Assembly (NCBI RefSeq): GCF_025717045.1
Contig: NZ_JAOVZN010000008.1
Location: 595,519 to 659,518 of the forward strand
Direction: 5' to 3'
From: Flavobacterium sp. SH_e
GTDB taxonomy: Bacteria > Bacteroidota > Bacteroidia > Flavobacteriales > Flavobacteriaceae
Length of the DNA: 64,000 nucleotides
Shown here: piece after piece, positions 1-7,570 of the stretch
How positions within the stretch are numbered: position 1 is the first letter of the stretch
How the letters are laid out: the number at the start of each line of letters is the position of its first letter
Translations under genes and position numbers: made by a program
The notes under the pieces: generated by a model
Database searches by the model: none
Told to the model about the DNA's origin: nothing
The model's input: only the letters and a program-made list of their open reading frames with translations

Positions 1-54
1 TTTTTTCTTAGCATTTTATTTAATCTTTATTCCGATAACAACATAACTACTAAC

Positions 55-90
55 AAACCCTTGAATTGATATTCAGGGGTTTTGTTTTTG
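55..90 (+). terminator. Rho-independent terminator of a gene left of the window
   Basis: A 12-bp stem (55-66 with 71-82, one T-G pair) with a TGAT loop is followed by a T-rich run. No gene lies between it and the window edge, so it probably ends a plus-strand gene that stops before position 1. Confidence 0.6.
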
Positions 91-105
91 CTATAATTTT
101 TTTTA

Positions 106-271
106 GCCACGAATTCACGAATTACTCTAATTTATATATGATGTTTAAAACTATTCTTTCCTTTAAATTTCACGAATTTCTATTTTTTTTAATTTCTCTT
201 AATTCGTGAAATTCATGACAAAACAATTTCAACAGCATTTTTAGAATTAGTCAAATTCGTGAATTCGTGGC
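106..271. repeat. Nested intergenic inverted repeat (GCCACGAATTCACGAATT family)
   Basis: Outer arms 106-123 and 254-271 are perfect reverse complements (18/18). Inside lies a second, smaller pair (TTTCACGAATT near 171 and AATTCGTGAAA near 201). The arm reads as a short quasi-repeat (CACGAATT twice). A second full copy lies at 46069-46183 and a single arm at about 35830. Confidence 0.8.
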
Positions 272-324
272 GGAAAAATTTTCTCATTTTAAAGCATTCA
301 CAATTGACATTTTAATAAACATAG

Positions 325-384
325 TTCCCGCTTTCGGCTATATCTCTCCGTTCCACTGCGAGGATACCACCTCAATCGGGGCTA
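325..384 (-). repeat. Shoulder-and-hairpin interspersed repeat, copy 1
   Basis: Read on the minus strand it starts TAGCCCCGATTGAGG, continues with ATCCTCG, has a short variable centre, and ends GGAGAGATATAGCCGAAAG then CGGGA. The same framework occurs at 7571-7641 (plus) and 41591-41658 (minus) with different central hairpins. The rest of 272-657 holds no gene: it is AT-rich with a lone half of the AATCTGTGGC repeat near 468-478 and CTTAACATCTTAGAACC-like repeat text near 545. Confidence 0.7.
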
Positions 385-657
385 AATTCAAACATTTGGC
401 TTCTTTTAAAAATTAAAATAAAAATCCATTTGATCTGTGACTCGAGCGATAGCGAACAGGCAAAGCAAATCTGTGGCAAAAAATTCTAAACCGTATTTAT
501 AAATTAATATAATTTGTGAAATTCGTGTCAAAAAAACTTAATACCTTAACATCTTAGAACCTTAATTCCTTCAAAAAGGTTATAAAAATCCGAAACAAGC
601 AACTTTTTGTTTAAAATAAAACAATTTGTTATAATTTGTTATTTTTCTGCAAATTAT

Positions 658-687
658 TTGCTGATACACAAAAGAGTAATAACTTTG
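658..687 (+). promoter_or_regulatory. lysA promoter
   Basis: TTG at 658-660, a 19-nt spacer, then TAACTTTG at 680-687, which fits the Bacteroidota primary-sigma pattern TTG-N17..23-TAnnTTTG. Transcription would start near 694, leaving a leader of about 12 nt before the lysA ATG. Confidence 0.65.
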
Positions 688-705
688 CTCAAAATAATTT
701 GAAAA

Positions 706-1929
706 ATGCAAGCAAAAGATTTACTGCAGTTAGCAGACCAATTTGGAAGTCCATTGTATGTTTACGATGCTGAAAAAATCCAATCTCAGTATAACAGATT
801 AACTAAAGCTTTCTCTAAGGTAGAAAACTTAAGAGTTAATTATGCCATGAAGGCATTGTCTAACATTGCAATTCTTCAGTTATTAAAGAACATGGGGTCT
901 GGCTTGGATACTGTATCAATTCAGGAAGTTCAGTTAGGACTTCATGCTGGCTATGAGCCTGAGAAAATTTTCTTTACACCAAACGGAGTTTCTTTAGAAG
1001 AAATTGAAGAAGTTGCTGCAATGGGTGTACAAATCAATATCGACAATTTATCTATTCTGGAGCAATTCGGAACAAAACATCCTCATATTCCAGTATGTAT
1101 TCGTATCAATCCACACGTAATGGCGGGCGGAAACGCTAATATTTCTGTTGGACATATCGATAGTAAATTCGGAATTTCTGTACACCAGATTCCTCATATC
1201 TTACGTATTGTTGAGAACACAAAAATGAGCATTGTTGGAATTCACATGCACACAGGATCTGATATTTTAGATATCGAAGTATTCTTGTATGCTGCTGAAA
1301 TCTTGTTTGATACCGCAAAACATTTCAAAGATTTACAATTCTTAGATTTCGGAAGCGGATTCAAAGTGCCTTACAAAAAAGACGATATCGAAACAGACAT
1401 CGAAGAATTAGGTAAAAAATTATCAAAAAGATTCAACGCTTTCTGTGCTGAATATGGCAGAGATTTGACACTTATTTTCGAGCCAGGAAAATTCTTGGTG
1501 AGCGAAGCAGGTCATTTCTTAGTAAAAGTAAACGTAGTAAAACAAACAACATCAACAGTTTTCGCCGGAATCGACAGTGGTTTCAACCACTTAATCCGTC
1601 CAATGTTCTACGGATCTTCACACCATATTGACAACATCTCAAATCCAAAAGGAAAAGAGCGTTTTTACTCTGTTGTAGGATACATTTGCGAAACCGATAC
1701 TTTTGCAAACAATCGCAGAATTCCAGAAATTACTGAAGGAGACATTTTATCTTTCAGAAATGCAGGAGCATATTGTTTCTCAATGTCTTCAAACTATAAC
1801 TCAAGATACAAACCAGCCGAAGTTTTATGGATGAACGGCCAAGGAATCTTGATTCGTCAAGCCGAAACATTTGAAGATTTACTTAAAAATCAAATTCCGT
1901 TGCCAGAAGAAGTTGCTGCAACTGTTTAA
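706..1929 (+). CDS. lysA: Diaminopimelate decarboxylase
   Basis: Decarboxylates meso-diaminopimelate to L-lysine, the last step of lysine synthesis, in the cytoplasm. The 407 residues match the usual length of fold-III PLP decarboxylases. The PLP lysine is K49 in YAMKALSN. HMHTGSDI and the glycine-rich GSGF follow in the barrel, then EPGKFLV. The cofactor- and substrate-binding segment CETDTF (C328) and NAGAYCFSMSSNYNSR close the C-terminal beta domain. The ATG at 706 lies about 12 nt downstream of the predicted transcription start, so it is the natural start. It appears monocistronic, with its own promoter and a terminator at 1957. Enzymes of this fold also include arginine and carboxynorspermidine decarboxylases, but the motif set fits LysA. 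Confidence 0.95.
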   Translation: MQAKDLLQLADQFGSPLYVYDAEKIQSQYNRLTKAFSKVENLRVNYAMKALSNIAILQLLKNMGSGLDTVSIQEVQLGLHAGYEPEKIFFTPNGVSLEEIEEVAAMGVQINIDNLSILEQFGTKHPHIPVCIRINPHVMAGGNANISVGHIDSKFGISVHQIPHILRIVENTKMSIVGIHMHTGSDILDIEVFLYAAEILFDTAKHFKDLQFLDFGSGFKVPYKKDDIETDIEELGKKLSKRFNAFCAEYGRDLTLIFEPGKFLVSEAGHFLVKVNVVKQTTSTVFAGIDSGFNHLIRPMFYGSSHHIDNISNPKGKERFYSVVGYICETDTFANNRRIPEITEGDILSFRNAGAYCFSMSSNYNSRYKPAEVLWMNGQGILIRQAETFEDLLKNQIPLPEEVAATV

Positions 1930-1956
1930 AAATAAAAAAAAAGAGAATATCTAGTT

Positions 1957-1989
1957 AATCCCGTTTCTTAATTGAGGCGGGATTTTTTT
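1957..1989 (+). terminator. lysA terminator
   Basis: AATCCCGTTTC pairs with GAGGCGGGATT (two T-G pairs) around a 6-nt loop and is followed by seven Ts. It lies 28 nt after the lysA stop. Confidence 0.85.
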
Positions 1990-2050
1990 GTTGTAGATTT
2001 TAGAGTTACAAACGCCTGTCAGGCTGAGCTAAATCGAAGTATTATTCTCA

Positions 2051-2100
2051 TTTTTGTCATTTCGACGAAGGAGAAATCTTTGCAAGTAACTCCGCAAAGT
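2051..2100 (+). repeat. TCATTTCGACGAAGGAGAAATC-family repeat, upstream copy
   Basis: About 50 nt beginning TTTTTGTCATTTCGACG and ending GTAACTCCGCAAAGT. Its reverse complement recurs, with few changes, at 2496-2550 and 3147-3200, so the GIY-YIG gene sits inside an inverted pair. Related long hairpins occur at 26147-26248 and 42175-42278. Confidence 0.8.
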
Positions 2101-2163
2101 ATATAAAATTCAAATATAAAAGAAAGAAAAATCCTAAAACAAATTATATCTTTAGCCAAAAAA

Positions 2164-2478
2164 ATGCATCAACAAGAAGGCTATCACACCTATTACATAT
2201 ACATACTAACGAACAAATACAAAACAGTTTTCTACACAGGAGTTACTAATAATTTAAAAATCCGTTTGAGCCAGCATATAGAAAATAGCATTATTGGAAA
2301 CAAAACTTTTACCTCAAAATACAACGCTACTTACTTACTGTATTACGAAAAATTCACATGAATTCAAGAAGCAATTGCTCGTGAGAAAGAAATAAAAGAT
2401 TGGCGCAGAGATAAGAAAATAGAATTGATAAAAACTATTAATCGTGATCTTGATTTTTTAAATTATTTATTTGAATAA
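2164..2478 (+). pseudogene. GIY-YIG nuclease (URI-type), interrupted by in-frame stop
   Basis: Small stand-alone GIY-YIG endonucleases cut DNA; the role of these chromosomal ones is not settled. The first 65 codons give HTYYIYILTNKY, then FYTGVTNNLKIRLSQH (YTG in place of YIG, with the conserved Arg). A TGA at 2359-2361 follows EKFT, and the same frame then continues with AIAREKEIKDWRRDKKIEL to a TAA at 2478. That second half carries the conserved Glu-containing helix of the family. The whole frame (104 codons) is the normal length, so a single nonsense change, or a sequencing error, splits the gene. The likely ancestral residue is Asp or Gly. The truncated product would lack the catalytic Glu and is probably inactive. 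A near-consensus -7 box, TATCTTTA, is at 2147. Inverted repeats flank the gene on both sides. Confidence 0.8.
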
Positions 2479-2495
2479 TCTATCCTTAATGTTTC

Positions 2496-2550
2496 CAATC
2501 TTTGTAGAGTTACTTGCGAAGATTTCTCCTTCGTCGAAATGACAAGATTG
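2496..2550 (-). repeat. TCATTTCGACGAAGGAGAAATC-family repeat, downstream copy
   Basis: The reverse complement of the 2051-2100 copy, starting 18 nt after the GIY-YIG frame ends. Its outer ends CAATCT (2496) and AGATTG (2545) are themselves complementary, so this copy forms its own hairpin ends. Confidence 0.8.
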
Positions 2551-2612
2551 TGGATAATCAAGAACAAATATTATATTTGAAATAAAGAAGTAAATTGCAA
2601 TATTTTTAAACT

Positions 2613-3122
2613 ATGAATTCCTTTGAGATTATTTATGATTTTGCATCCAGCGACGGATTCAAAAGATTTCAAATACTACTTGTACCAATTGGTATTTTCT
2701 TATGTGCAAGGTTCTTTTTATTCTTAATCGAAAATGATAAAGATGAAGATTTATTTAAAAATCCCGAACATCAACTATTAAAAGTCAATATAGCCCAATA
2801 TGCTTCAATATTTATTTTTATACTTTTCTTAATATTGTTTGGCAGTAAATATTACAAAACATACAAATTATACAATAATTATCTATTTGAAACCGAGGGA
2901 TTTGTATCTAATTTTCATCCAATGCCATCGAGTGGTCACGATACTGAAAGATTTACTGTTAATGGAGTAAAATTCAAATTTTCAGATTTTGACATTTCAA
3001 ATTTTGGATATAACAATGCAAAATCAAAGGGTGGAGCGATAGATACAAATAAATATGTTAGAATAAGTTACATTAAAGTAAACAACTCAAATCAGATTTT
3101 AAAATTAGAAGTGAGAAAATGA
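2613..3122 (+). CDS. Hypothetical membrane protein with two TM helices
   Basis: No function recognised. The 169-residue protein has two strongly hydrophobic segments (about 20-40 and 62-83) joined by a charged loop (ENDKDEDLFKNPEH). After them comes a soluble C-terminal domain of about 85 residues rich in Phe, Ser and beta-strand patterns (GVKFKFSDFDISNFGY, then KYVRISYIKV). The C-terminal domain could be a small beta-barrel or OB-like fold, but that is inference. The gene stands alone between two direct copies of the TCATTTCGACG repeat (2496-2550 and 3147-3200), so gene plus repeats may have moved as one unit. Confidence 0.75.
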   Translation: MNSFEIIYDFASSDGFKRFQILLVPIGIFLCARFFLFLIENDKDEDLFKNPEHQLLKVNIAQYASIFIFILFLILFGSKYYKTYKLYNNYLFETEGFVSNFHPMPSSGHDTERFTVNGVKFKFSDFDISNFGYNNAKSKGGAIDTNKYVRISYIKVNNSNQILKLEVRK

Positions 3123-3146
3123 GAAACAGCTTTCTAATAACATTTC

Positions 3147-3200
3147 CAATCTTTGTAGAGCTACTTGCGAAGATTTCTCCTTCGTCGAAATGACAAAATT
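3147..3200 (-). repeat. TCATTTCGACGAAGGAGAAATC-family repeat, third copy
   Basis: Nearly identical to and in the same orientation as 2496-2550 (CAATCTTTGTAGAGCTACTT against CAATCTTTGTAGAGTTACTT), about 650 nt away. The 3' end reads AAAATT instead of AGATTG, so the terminal complementarity is lost here. Confidence 0.8.
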
Positions 3201-3268
3201 ACGTATAGTTATTATTTGAAACCCAAACTTTAGAATATTGAAGCACTTTGTAAACTAAAAACCCAAAA

Positions 3269-3730
3269 ATGACCCCAGAAAAAATAGCCACAAAACCAAA
3301 TCTTAAAAAAAGAACTCTTGCCGGATTAATTGACTATTCATTAATGTTTGGAGCAGCACTCGTTATGTTCCTATACTTTGGAGAAAAAACCGAAAATGGC
3401 TATGAATTAAAGGGATTTCCAGCATTATTTAATTTGTTAATATGGTTTGGTTACATGGTTGGATTTGAAGTAAAATTTGGAGCAACACTGGGAAATCAGA
3501 TCTTTGATTTACAAGTTATTTCTATAAAAGACAGCAAAACTACAAGTTTGACTTTAGGGCAATCTTTTGTTAGACATTTGTTTGATATTTTTGATTTGTG
3601 GTTTTTTGGACTTCTAGGAATAGTGCTAATAAAAAACACCAAATACAACCAAAGACTTGGAGATTTATGTGCAAATACAATAGTGGTTGACACAAAAGAT
3701 AGTGAACAGTTTTATAAGCGATTTGCTTAA
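3269..3730 (+). CDS. RDD family membrane protein
   Basis: RDD proteins are small inner-membrane proteins; some affect ion or stress tolerance, but most have no assigned role. The 153 residues show the family plan: an N-terminal basic stretch KKRTLAGLIDYSLMFG (the R..D signature), TM segments at about 22-42, 52-70 and 104-122, and the second signature GATLGNQIFDLQV. RQRLGDLCANTIVV-type text near the end (here NQRLGDLCANTIVV) closes the family core. The ATG at 3269 starts directly before the conserved basic region. The gene is free-standing, between a repeat and a secreted-protein gene on the same strand. Confidence 0.88.
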   Translation: MTPEKIATKPNLKKRTLAGLIDYSLMFGAALVMFLYFGEKTENGYELKGFPALFNLLIWFGYMVGFEVKFGATLGNQIFDLQVISIKDSKTTSLTLGQSFVRHLFDIFDLWFFGLLGIVLIKNTKYNQRLGDLCANTIVVDTKDSEQFYKRFA

Positions 3731-3783
3731 CCAAACTCAAATAAAAATATTATTTTTAGCCTACCAAATCAATTCCCAAATCC

Positions 3784-4236
3784 ATGAAACCTACAATTCT
3801 ACTTTCAACACTATTTCTACTTCTAACAACAAATTCATTCAGCCAAACTATTGCCGATTTAAAACTAAAACCAAAAGAAATCCCGAAAGGTGGTTATATG
3901 GTAAGCGACGGTAATATTTGCATAACGCCACAAGCTTGTAGTTTTTATAATGATATTGAAACTTACAGTAACATTGTTGGAACTGTAAAAAGTAAAGCCA
4001 TTCAGAGTTTTAAAAGCAAAGCAGATCGCGGTTCTATTATGTATTTTGAATTTGATCACGTTTTTAAAGGCGATCTCTTTCTGCAAGGTTTACTGTGGGG
4101 AAAAGACGGCCAGCCAACAGCTGAACATCCAGAAGAATATATCGCAAAAGGAAAATTTCTGGTTATTTGGAGTTTACAGCCAGATAGTCCGTTAAGAGAA
4201 AAATCAGAAACTAAAGTCGAAGCAATTTTAGAATAA
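3784..4236 (+). CDS. Hypothetical secreted protein
   Basis: Not recognised beyond export. The 150 residues open with a clear type-I signal peptide (MKPTILLSTLFLLLTTNSFS, cut before Q). The mature domain of about 129 residues contains two Cys (CITPQAC) that may form a disulfide, and the text FEFDHVFKGDLFLQGLLWGKDG. A lower-case frame overlapping the start (3687-3914) lacks any domain and is not real. The gene is 53 nt after the RDD gene and is followed by a strong terminator at 4240, so the two may share a transcript. Confidence 0.75.
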   Translation: MKPTILLSTLFLLLTTNSFSQTIADLKLKPKEIPKGGYMVSDGNICITPQACSFYNDIETYSNIVGTVKSKAIQSFKSKADRGSIMYFEFDHVFKGDLFLQGLLWGKDGQPTAEHPEEYIAKGKFLVIWSLQPDSPLREKSETKVEAILE

Positions 4237-4239
4237 AAA

Positions 4240-4273
4240 AATCCCGTTTCTTATTGAAACGGGATTTTTTTAT
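4240..4273 (+). terminator. Terminator of the 3784-4236 gene
   Basis: Perfect 11-bp stem AATCCCGTTTC / GAAACGGGATT with a 5-nt loop and a following T run. It starts 3 nt after the stop codon. The stem is almost the same sequence as the lysA terminator stem. Confidence 0.9.
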
Positions 4274-4305
4274 TTATTTTCTTAAAAAGTATTCTCTAAT
4301 AATGG

Positions 4306-4431
4306 TTATACATTTTTTCGTAAAAACTTGAACAATAAGTACAATAGATAAAGTAAAAAGAAACCAAAGCCAAGAATTACTATCTGCCAAATAAATAATC
4401 CAATCTGAAAATCATTAATTAATTTTTCCAT
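4306..4431 (-). CDS. 41-residue single-span membrane peptide, ATP-synthase-b-like N-terminus
   Basis: Shorter than common ORF cut-offs. On the minus strand ATG at 4431 reads MEKLINDFQIGLFIWQ, then a hydrophobic span to about residue 33, and ends FKFLRKNV before TAA (4306-4308). One TM helix with a basic C-terminal end gives N-out/C-in topology. The first 16 residues look like the start of flavobacterial ATP synthase subunit b as I recall it (GLF-WQ), but the rest of that protein is absent. It may be a small membrane protein family of its own or a relic. It has no promoter match that I can defend. Confidence 0.5.
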   Translation of the reverse strand: MEKLINDFQIGLFIWQIVILGFGFFLLYLLYLLFKFLRKNV

Positions 4432-4515
4432 AATTTTATCTTTTTAATGGTTTATTTTCCTGATATACAAATAAACAAAAAAGTCTTACAATTTTAAAAG
4501 TAAAAAATATAAAAA

Positions 4516-4878
4516 ATGAAACCACAAGTTCGAATTCTGTTTTATTCCATTCTATTCTTTTTATACCTAACTCTAACTCAATTTATACTATCATTGGGAG
4601 GAGTCTTAAAAACAGATCCTTACATCACTTTAGGCTGTGGTTTTGCAGTTTTAAATCTTATTTATGCTTTTTTTGGCTTAAAATGGAAACCGCTTCTTAA
4701 TGTAATCTGCGCTATCGGAATCGCTGCTTTGGCTTTATTTCTTGCTTTGCAATTTACTAATTTGCATTTGGTTATAGATTATGATCCGTATCAGGTTAAA
4801 ACTGCCATTTTTGCTAATGCTGTTTTCTCAATTATTTTTTGGGAAATTGTGTATCAGGTGAAGATTAGGAAGTCATAA
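4516..4878 (+). CDS. Hypothetical small integral membrane protein
   Basis: No family recognised. The 120 residues form four hydrophobic helices (about 8-30, 36-55, 59-80 and 97-115) joined by very short loops, with positive residues at the N-terminus (MKPQVR) and C-terminus (KIRKS), placing both ends in the cytoplasm. The gene is isolated, with a divergent small peptide gene upstream and a nested inverted repeat downstream. Small four-helix proteins of this kind are often of unknown role. Confidence 0.7.
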   Translation: MKPQVRILFYSILFFLYLTLTQFILSLGGVLKTDPYITLGCGFAVLNLIYAFFGLKWKPLLNVICAIGIAALALFLALQFTNLHLVIDYDPYQVKTAIFANAVFSIIFWEIVYQVKIRKS

Positions 4879-4892
4879 AAAATCAATCTCAA

Positions 4893-5016
4893 TTGCCTTC
4901 AGCTTTAGCTGGAGGTAAATAAAATTCTTTCAAATAGGGCTTTAGCCAAACTTATAAGGTTTTGGCTAAAGCCTTATTCTTTTTCTTGACATTCCTCCAG
5001 CTAAAGCTGAAGGCAA
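4893..5016. repeat. Nested inverted repeat (CCTTCAGCTTTAGCTGGAGG family)
   Basis: Outer arms 4893-4915 and 4994-5016 match perfectly (23/23). Inside, GGCTTTAGCCAAA (4938-4950) pairs perfectly with 4961-4973 around a 10-nt loop. Both stems are built on the word GCTTTAGC. The element sits between two plus-strand genes and lacks a T run after either stem, so it is not a plain terminator. Confidence 0.85.
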
Positions 5017-5118
5017 ATCATTTCAAAACTATTTCTTAAAAACTTAGTTTATTTCATTAGCAAAAACATTTGAAAATAATTTACTAGATTTACCTTTAAG
5101 TATTTAAAAATCAAACCC

Positions 5119-6279
5119 ATGAAACGACAGCCATCAATAGACATTGTTCGGGGAATTGTAATGATTATTATGGCGCTGGACCATGTTCGAGATTTGATGC
5201 ACATTGATTCAATCACACAAAGTCCAACAGATTTGGCAACTACTTCTCCTTTGTTATTTTTCACACGCTGGATTACGCATTTGTGCGCACCAATTTTTGT
5301 TTTTCTGGCAGGAACTTCGGTTTATCTTTCGCTTCAAAACAAAAACAATATCGCCGAAAAAAGAGCTCTTTTAATTAAAAGAGGATTTTGGTTAATTTTC
5401 TTAGAATTTACAATCGTCAATTTCGGATTATTCTTTGATATTGGTTTTCACACACTTTTATTAGAAGTGATAGCCACAATAGGTTTCGGATTTATCGTTT
5501 TAGGATTATTACTAAAAATCAGTTCCAAAACGCTAGGAATTATTGGTTTAGCAATTATTGCTTTCCACAACCTTTTGCCAATTATTCCGTTTGCAGAAAA
5601 TTCAATTATAAAAGCCCTTTTAGCACCATTTTTTAGCCCAATTGTTATTCCCTTTTCTGGAAGAGCATTTATTATGGGTTATCCTCCAATTCCTTGGTTA
5701 GGCATAATGTTAGTTGGTTTTGCAACTGGAAAATTCTTTGCATTAGAAACAGAAAAAAGAAAAAAACTATTTATCAAAATCGGCTTAAATACTTTAGTTT
5801 TATTTATCATCATTCGCTTCGTCAATATTTACGGAGATCCAGCATTATGGACCTCTCAGAAAGATTCTGTTTTTACGTTTTTGTCTTTTATGAATGTTAC
5901 TAAATATCCGCCTTCTCTCCTATTCTGCTTGGCTACTTTAGGAATTATGTTTCTGCTTCTTGCTTTTGCGGAACAAATACAAAATGGCATCAAAAAAGTA
6001 ACTTTGGTTTATGGAAAAGTTCCTTTGTTTTACTTCGTCGTTCATTTTTATATTATTCATATTCTAACTTTAATTATGCTTTTGGCACAAGGTTTCAATT
6101 GGTCGCAATTTGAATTTGCTTCGGGAACTTTTGGAAGACCAAAAAACTTAGAAAGCGGTCTACCTCTTTGGGCAATTTATTTGATTTGGATTTCTGTTGT
6201 GACGATTCTTTACAAACCTTGTCAATGGTTTGGAAAATATAAAGCTGAAAATCAACATTGGTGGCTAAAATACATCTAG
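5119..6279 (+). CDS. DUF1624 / heparan-alpha-glucosaminide N-acetyltransferase-like membrane protein
   Basis: Members of this family (DUF1624, YeiB and lysosomal HGSNAT relatives) are multi-span membrane acyltransferases or of unknown acyl-acceptor. The 386 residues start with the family signature RQPSIDIVRGIVMIIMALDHVRD, followed by THLCAPIFVFLAGTSVYLS, which carries the conserved H in LDHVRD. About ten TM helices follow, including PPIPWLGIMLVGFATGKF and a C-terminal pair near YFVVHFYIIHILTL. The substrate cannot be read from the sequence. It is free-standing; a frame on the opposite strand overlapping its start is a shadow. Confidence 0.85.
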   Translation: MKRQPSIDIVRGIVMIIMALDHVRDLMHIDSITQSPTDLATTSPLLFFTRWITHLCAPIFVFLAGTSVYLSLQNKNNIAEKRALLIKRGFWLIFLEFTIVNFGLFFDIGFHTLLLEVIATIGFGFIVLGLLLKISSKTLGIIGLAIIAFHNLLPIIPFAENSIIKALLAPFFSPIVIPFSGRAFIMGYPPIPWLGIMLVGFATGKFFALETEKRKKLFIKIGLNTLVLFIIIRFVNIYGDPALWTSQKDSVFTFLSFMNVTKYPPSLLFCLATLGIMFLLLAFAEQIQNGIKKVTLVYGKVPLFYFVVHFYIIHILTLIMLLAQGFNWSQFEFASGTFGRPKNLESGLPLWAIYLIWISVVTILYKPCQWFGKYKAENQHWWLKYI

Positions 6280-6425
6280 GATTATCATAAATCGCTAGAA
6301 AGCTACATTACACTATGTTCTAGAACAAAATAAAAACAATGATTTTCGTACGTATTTTTTTATATTAGCACTTTGAATTTTATCTAAGCCGAACATGAAA
6401 ATTAGATTTTTACTTCTAAATTATT

Positions 6426-6899
6426 TTGAATATGAAAAGTACTGTAGAAATTGCAAATCGTTTTAGAGAAGTCATTTTAAACGGAACTTGGATTGCGAAT
6501 ACCAATTTTAAAGATCAGCTGGAAAATCTAGATTGGAAAATTGCCGTTAGTCCGATTCAGAATTTAAATACGATTGCTGCTCTGGCTCAACATATTCATT
6601 ATTACATTAAAGGAATAAATCAGGTTCTTAAAGGCGGAACTTTAGACATAAAAGACAAATTTAGTTTTGATTTCCCCCCTATTGAATCACAAGAACAATG
6701 GGAAACTTTTTTAAATAAATTTTGGAACGATACCGAGGAATTTGCTTCGTTAGTAGAACAAATGTGTGACGAAAAACTTGACGAAGGTTTTGTTGACATT
6801 AAATACGGAACATACAGAAGAAATATCGAAGCCATGATCGAACATAGTTATTATCATTTAGGACAAATCGTATTGATTAAAAAACAATTAATAAACTAA
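6426..6899 (+). CDS. DinB-like four-helix protein
   Basis: DinB/YfiT-like proteins are metal-binding four-helix bundles; some are thiol S-transferases, and most are unassigned. The 157 residues show the pattern: an N-terminal helix containing FREVILNGTWIANTNF, a helix with the first metal-type His (IAALAQHIHYYIKGI), a middle acidic helix, and the C-terminal helix with H..YH (MIEHSYYHLGQIVLIKK). The three His positions that normally hold the metal (H58 or H60, H143, H147 approximately) are present. An upstream in-frame Met (6426) precedes the core by two residues only. The lipoprotein gene follows 21 nt downstream and is likely cotranscribed. Confidence 0.75.
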   Translation: MNMKSTVEIANRFREVILNGTWIANTNFKDQLENLDWKIAVSPIQNLNTIAALAQHIHYYIKGINQVLKGGTLDIKDKFSFDFPPIESQEQWETFLNKFWNDTEEFASLVEQMCDEKLDEGFVDIKYGTYRRNIEAMIEHSYYHLGQIVLIKKQLIN

Positions 6900-6920
6900 A
6901 AACCAAACCATAACAGAATA

Positions 6921-7409
6921 ATGAAAACAAAATTTTTAATCCTAATAGCCATTTTTTGTTTAGTGAGCTGTAAAGATTCTAATAAAATTGAAAGAGAAAA
7001 TGAACCTACAATCTACAATGTAGGAAGTGAAGATGAAGCAATGAATGCAGCAATTCTAAAGGCAAATGAAACTCTAGATGATTTCAATAAGGGACTAGCT
7101 AATTTTAATGCTGACAGTCACGCTTTAAAAGTTAAGTTTTCAAATGGAAAAGATATTGAGCACATGTGGGTTGGCGACATTAAATATATAGATGGCCAAT
7201 ATTCAGGAATTTTAAACAACGATCCAGAATATATTACCGAATATAAAGCGGGAGATAAAATAAATATTGATTCTGGTAAAATTAGCGACTGGATGTATTT
7301 GGTTAACGGAAAATTATTTGGAGGCTACACGATTAGAGTTATTCGAGACAAAATGAGCGACGAAGAAAGACAGCAATTTGATGAAGAAAGCGGTATGCTG
7401 ATAGACTAA
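6921..7409 (+). CDS. DUF2314 domain lipoprotein
   Basis: A lipoprotein signal peptide ends in LVSC (C17), so the protein is anchored to a membrane. The rest fits DUF2314 (YegJ-like): DEAMNAAILKANETLDDF, FSNGKDIEHMWVGDIKY, and the closing SDWMYLVNGKLFGGYTIRV. The function of DUF2314 is unknown. It is common in Bacteroidota and Proteobacteria, often beside suppressor-immunity-like genes. It follows the DinB-like gene at 21 nt with no terminator between them. No terminator can be recognised immediately after it. Confidence 0.85.
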   Translation: MKTKFLILIAIFCLVSCKDSNKIERENEPTIYNVGSEDEAMNAAILKANETLDDFNKGLANFNADSHALKVKFSNGKDIEHMWVGDIKYIDGQYSGILNNDPEYITEYKAGDKINIDSGKISDWMYLVNGKLFGGYTIRVIRDKMSDEERQQFDEESGMLID

Positions 7410-7570
7410 TTTTTACTTAATACTAAATTCAGTTTTACAACTATTTCATTATGTCTTTTTAAATTAATAAAATGAAAATGTCGTTGAAAATGGGAAAATT
7501 AGGAAAAGTAAATTTTATAAAGCCATTTACTTCTTGCTTAATGTTCTTATGAAAACAAAACATTCTATTC

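Noticed and set aside
2359..2361. Selenocysteine or programmed readthrough at TGA
   Set aside because: No selenocysteine element is visible, and the family has Asp or Gly, not Cys or Sec, at that site; nonsense mutation or sequencing error is simpler.
3687..3914. 75-codon frame overlapping the RDD and secreted-protein genes
   Set aside because: It is a shadow of two real genes in other frames and has no signal or domain.
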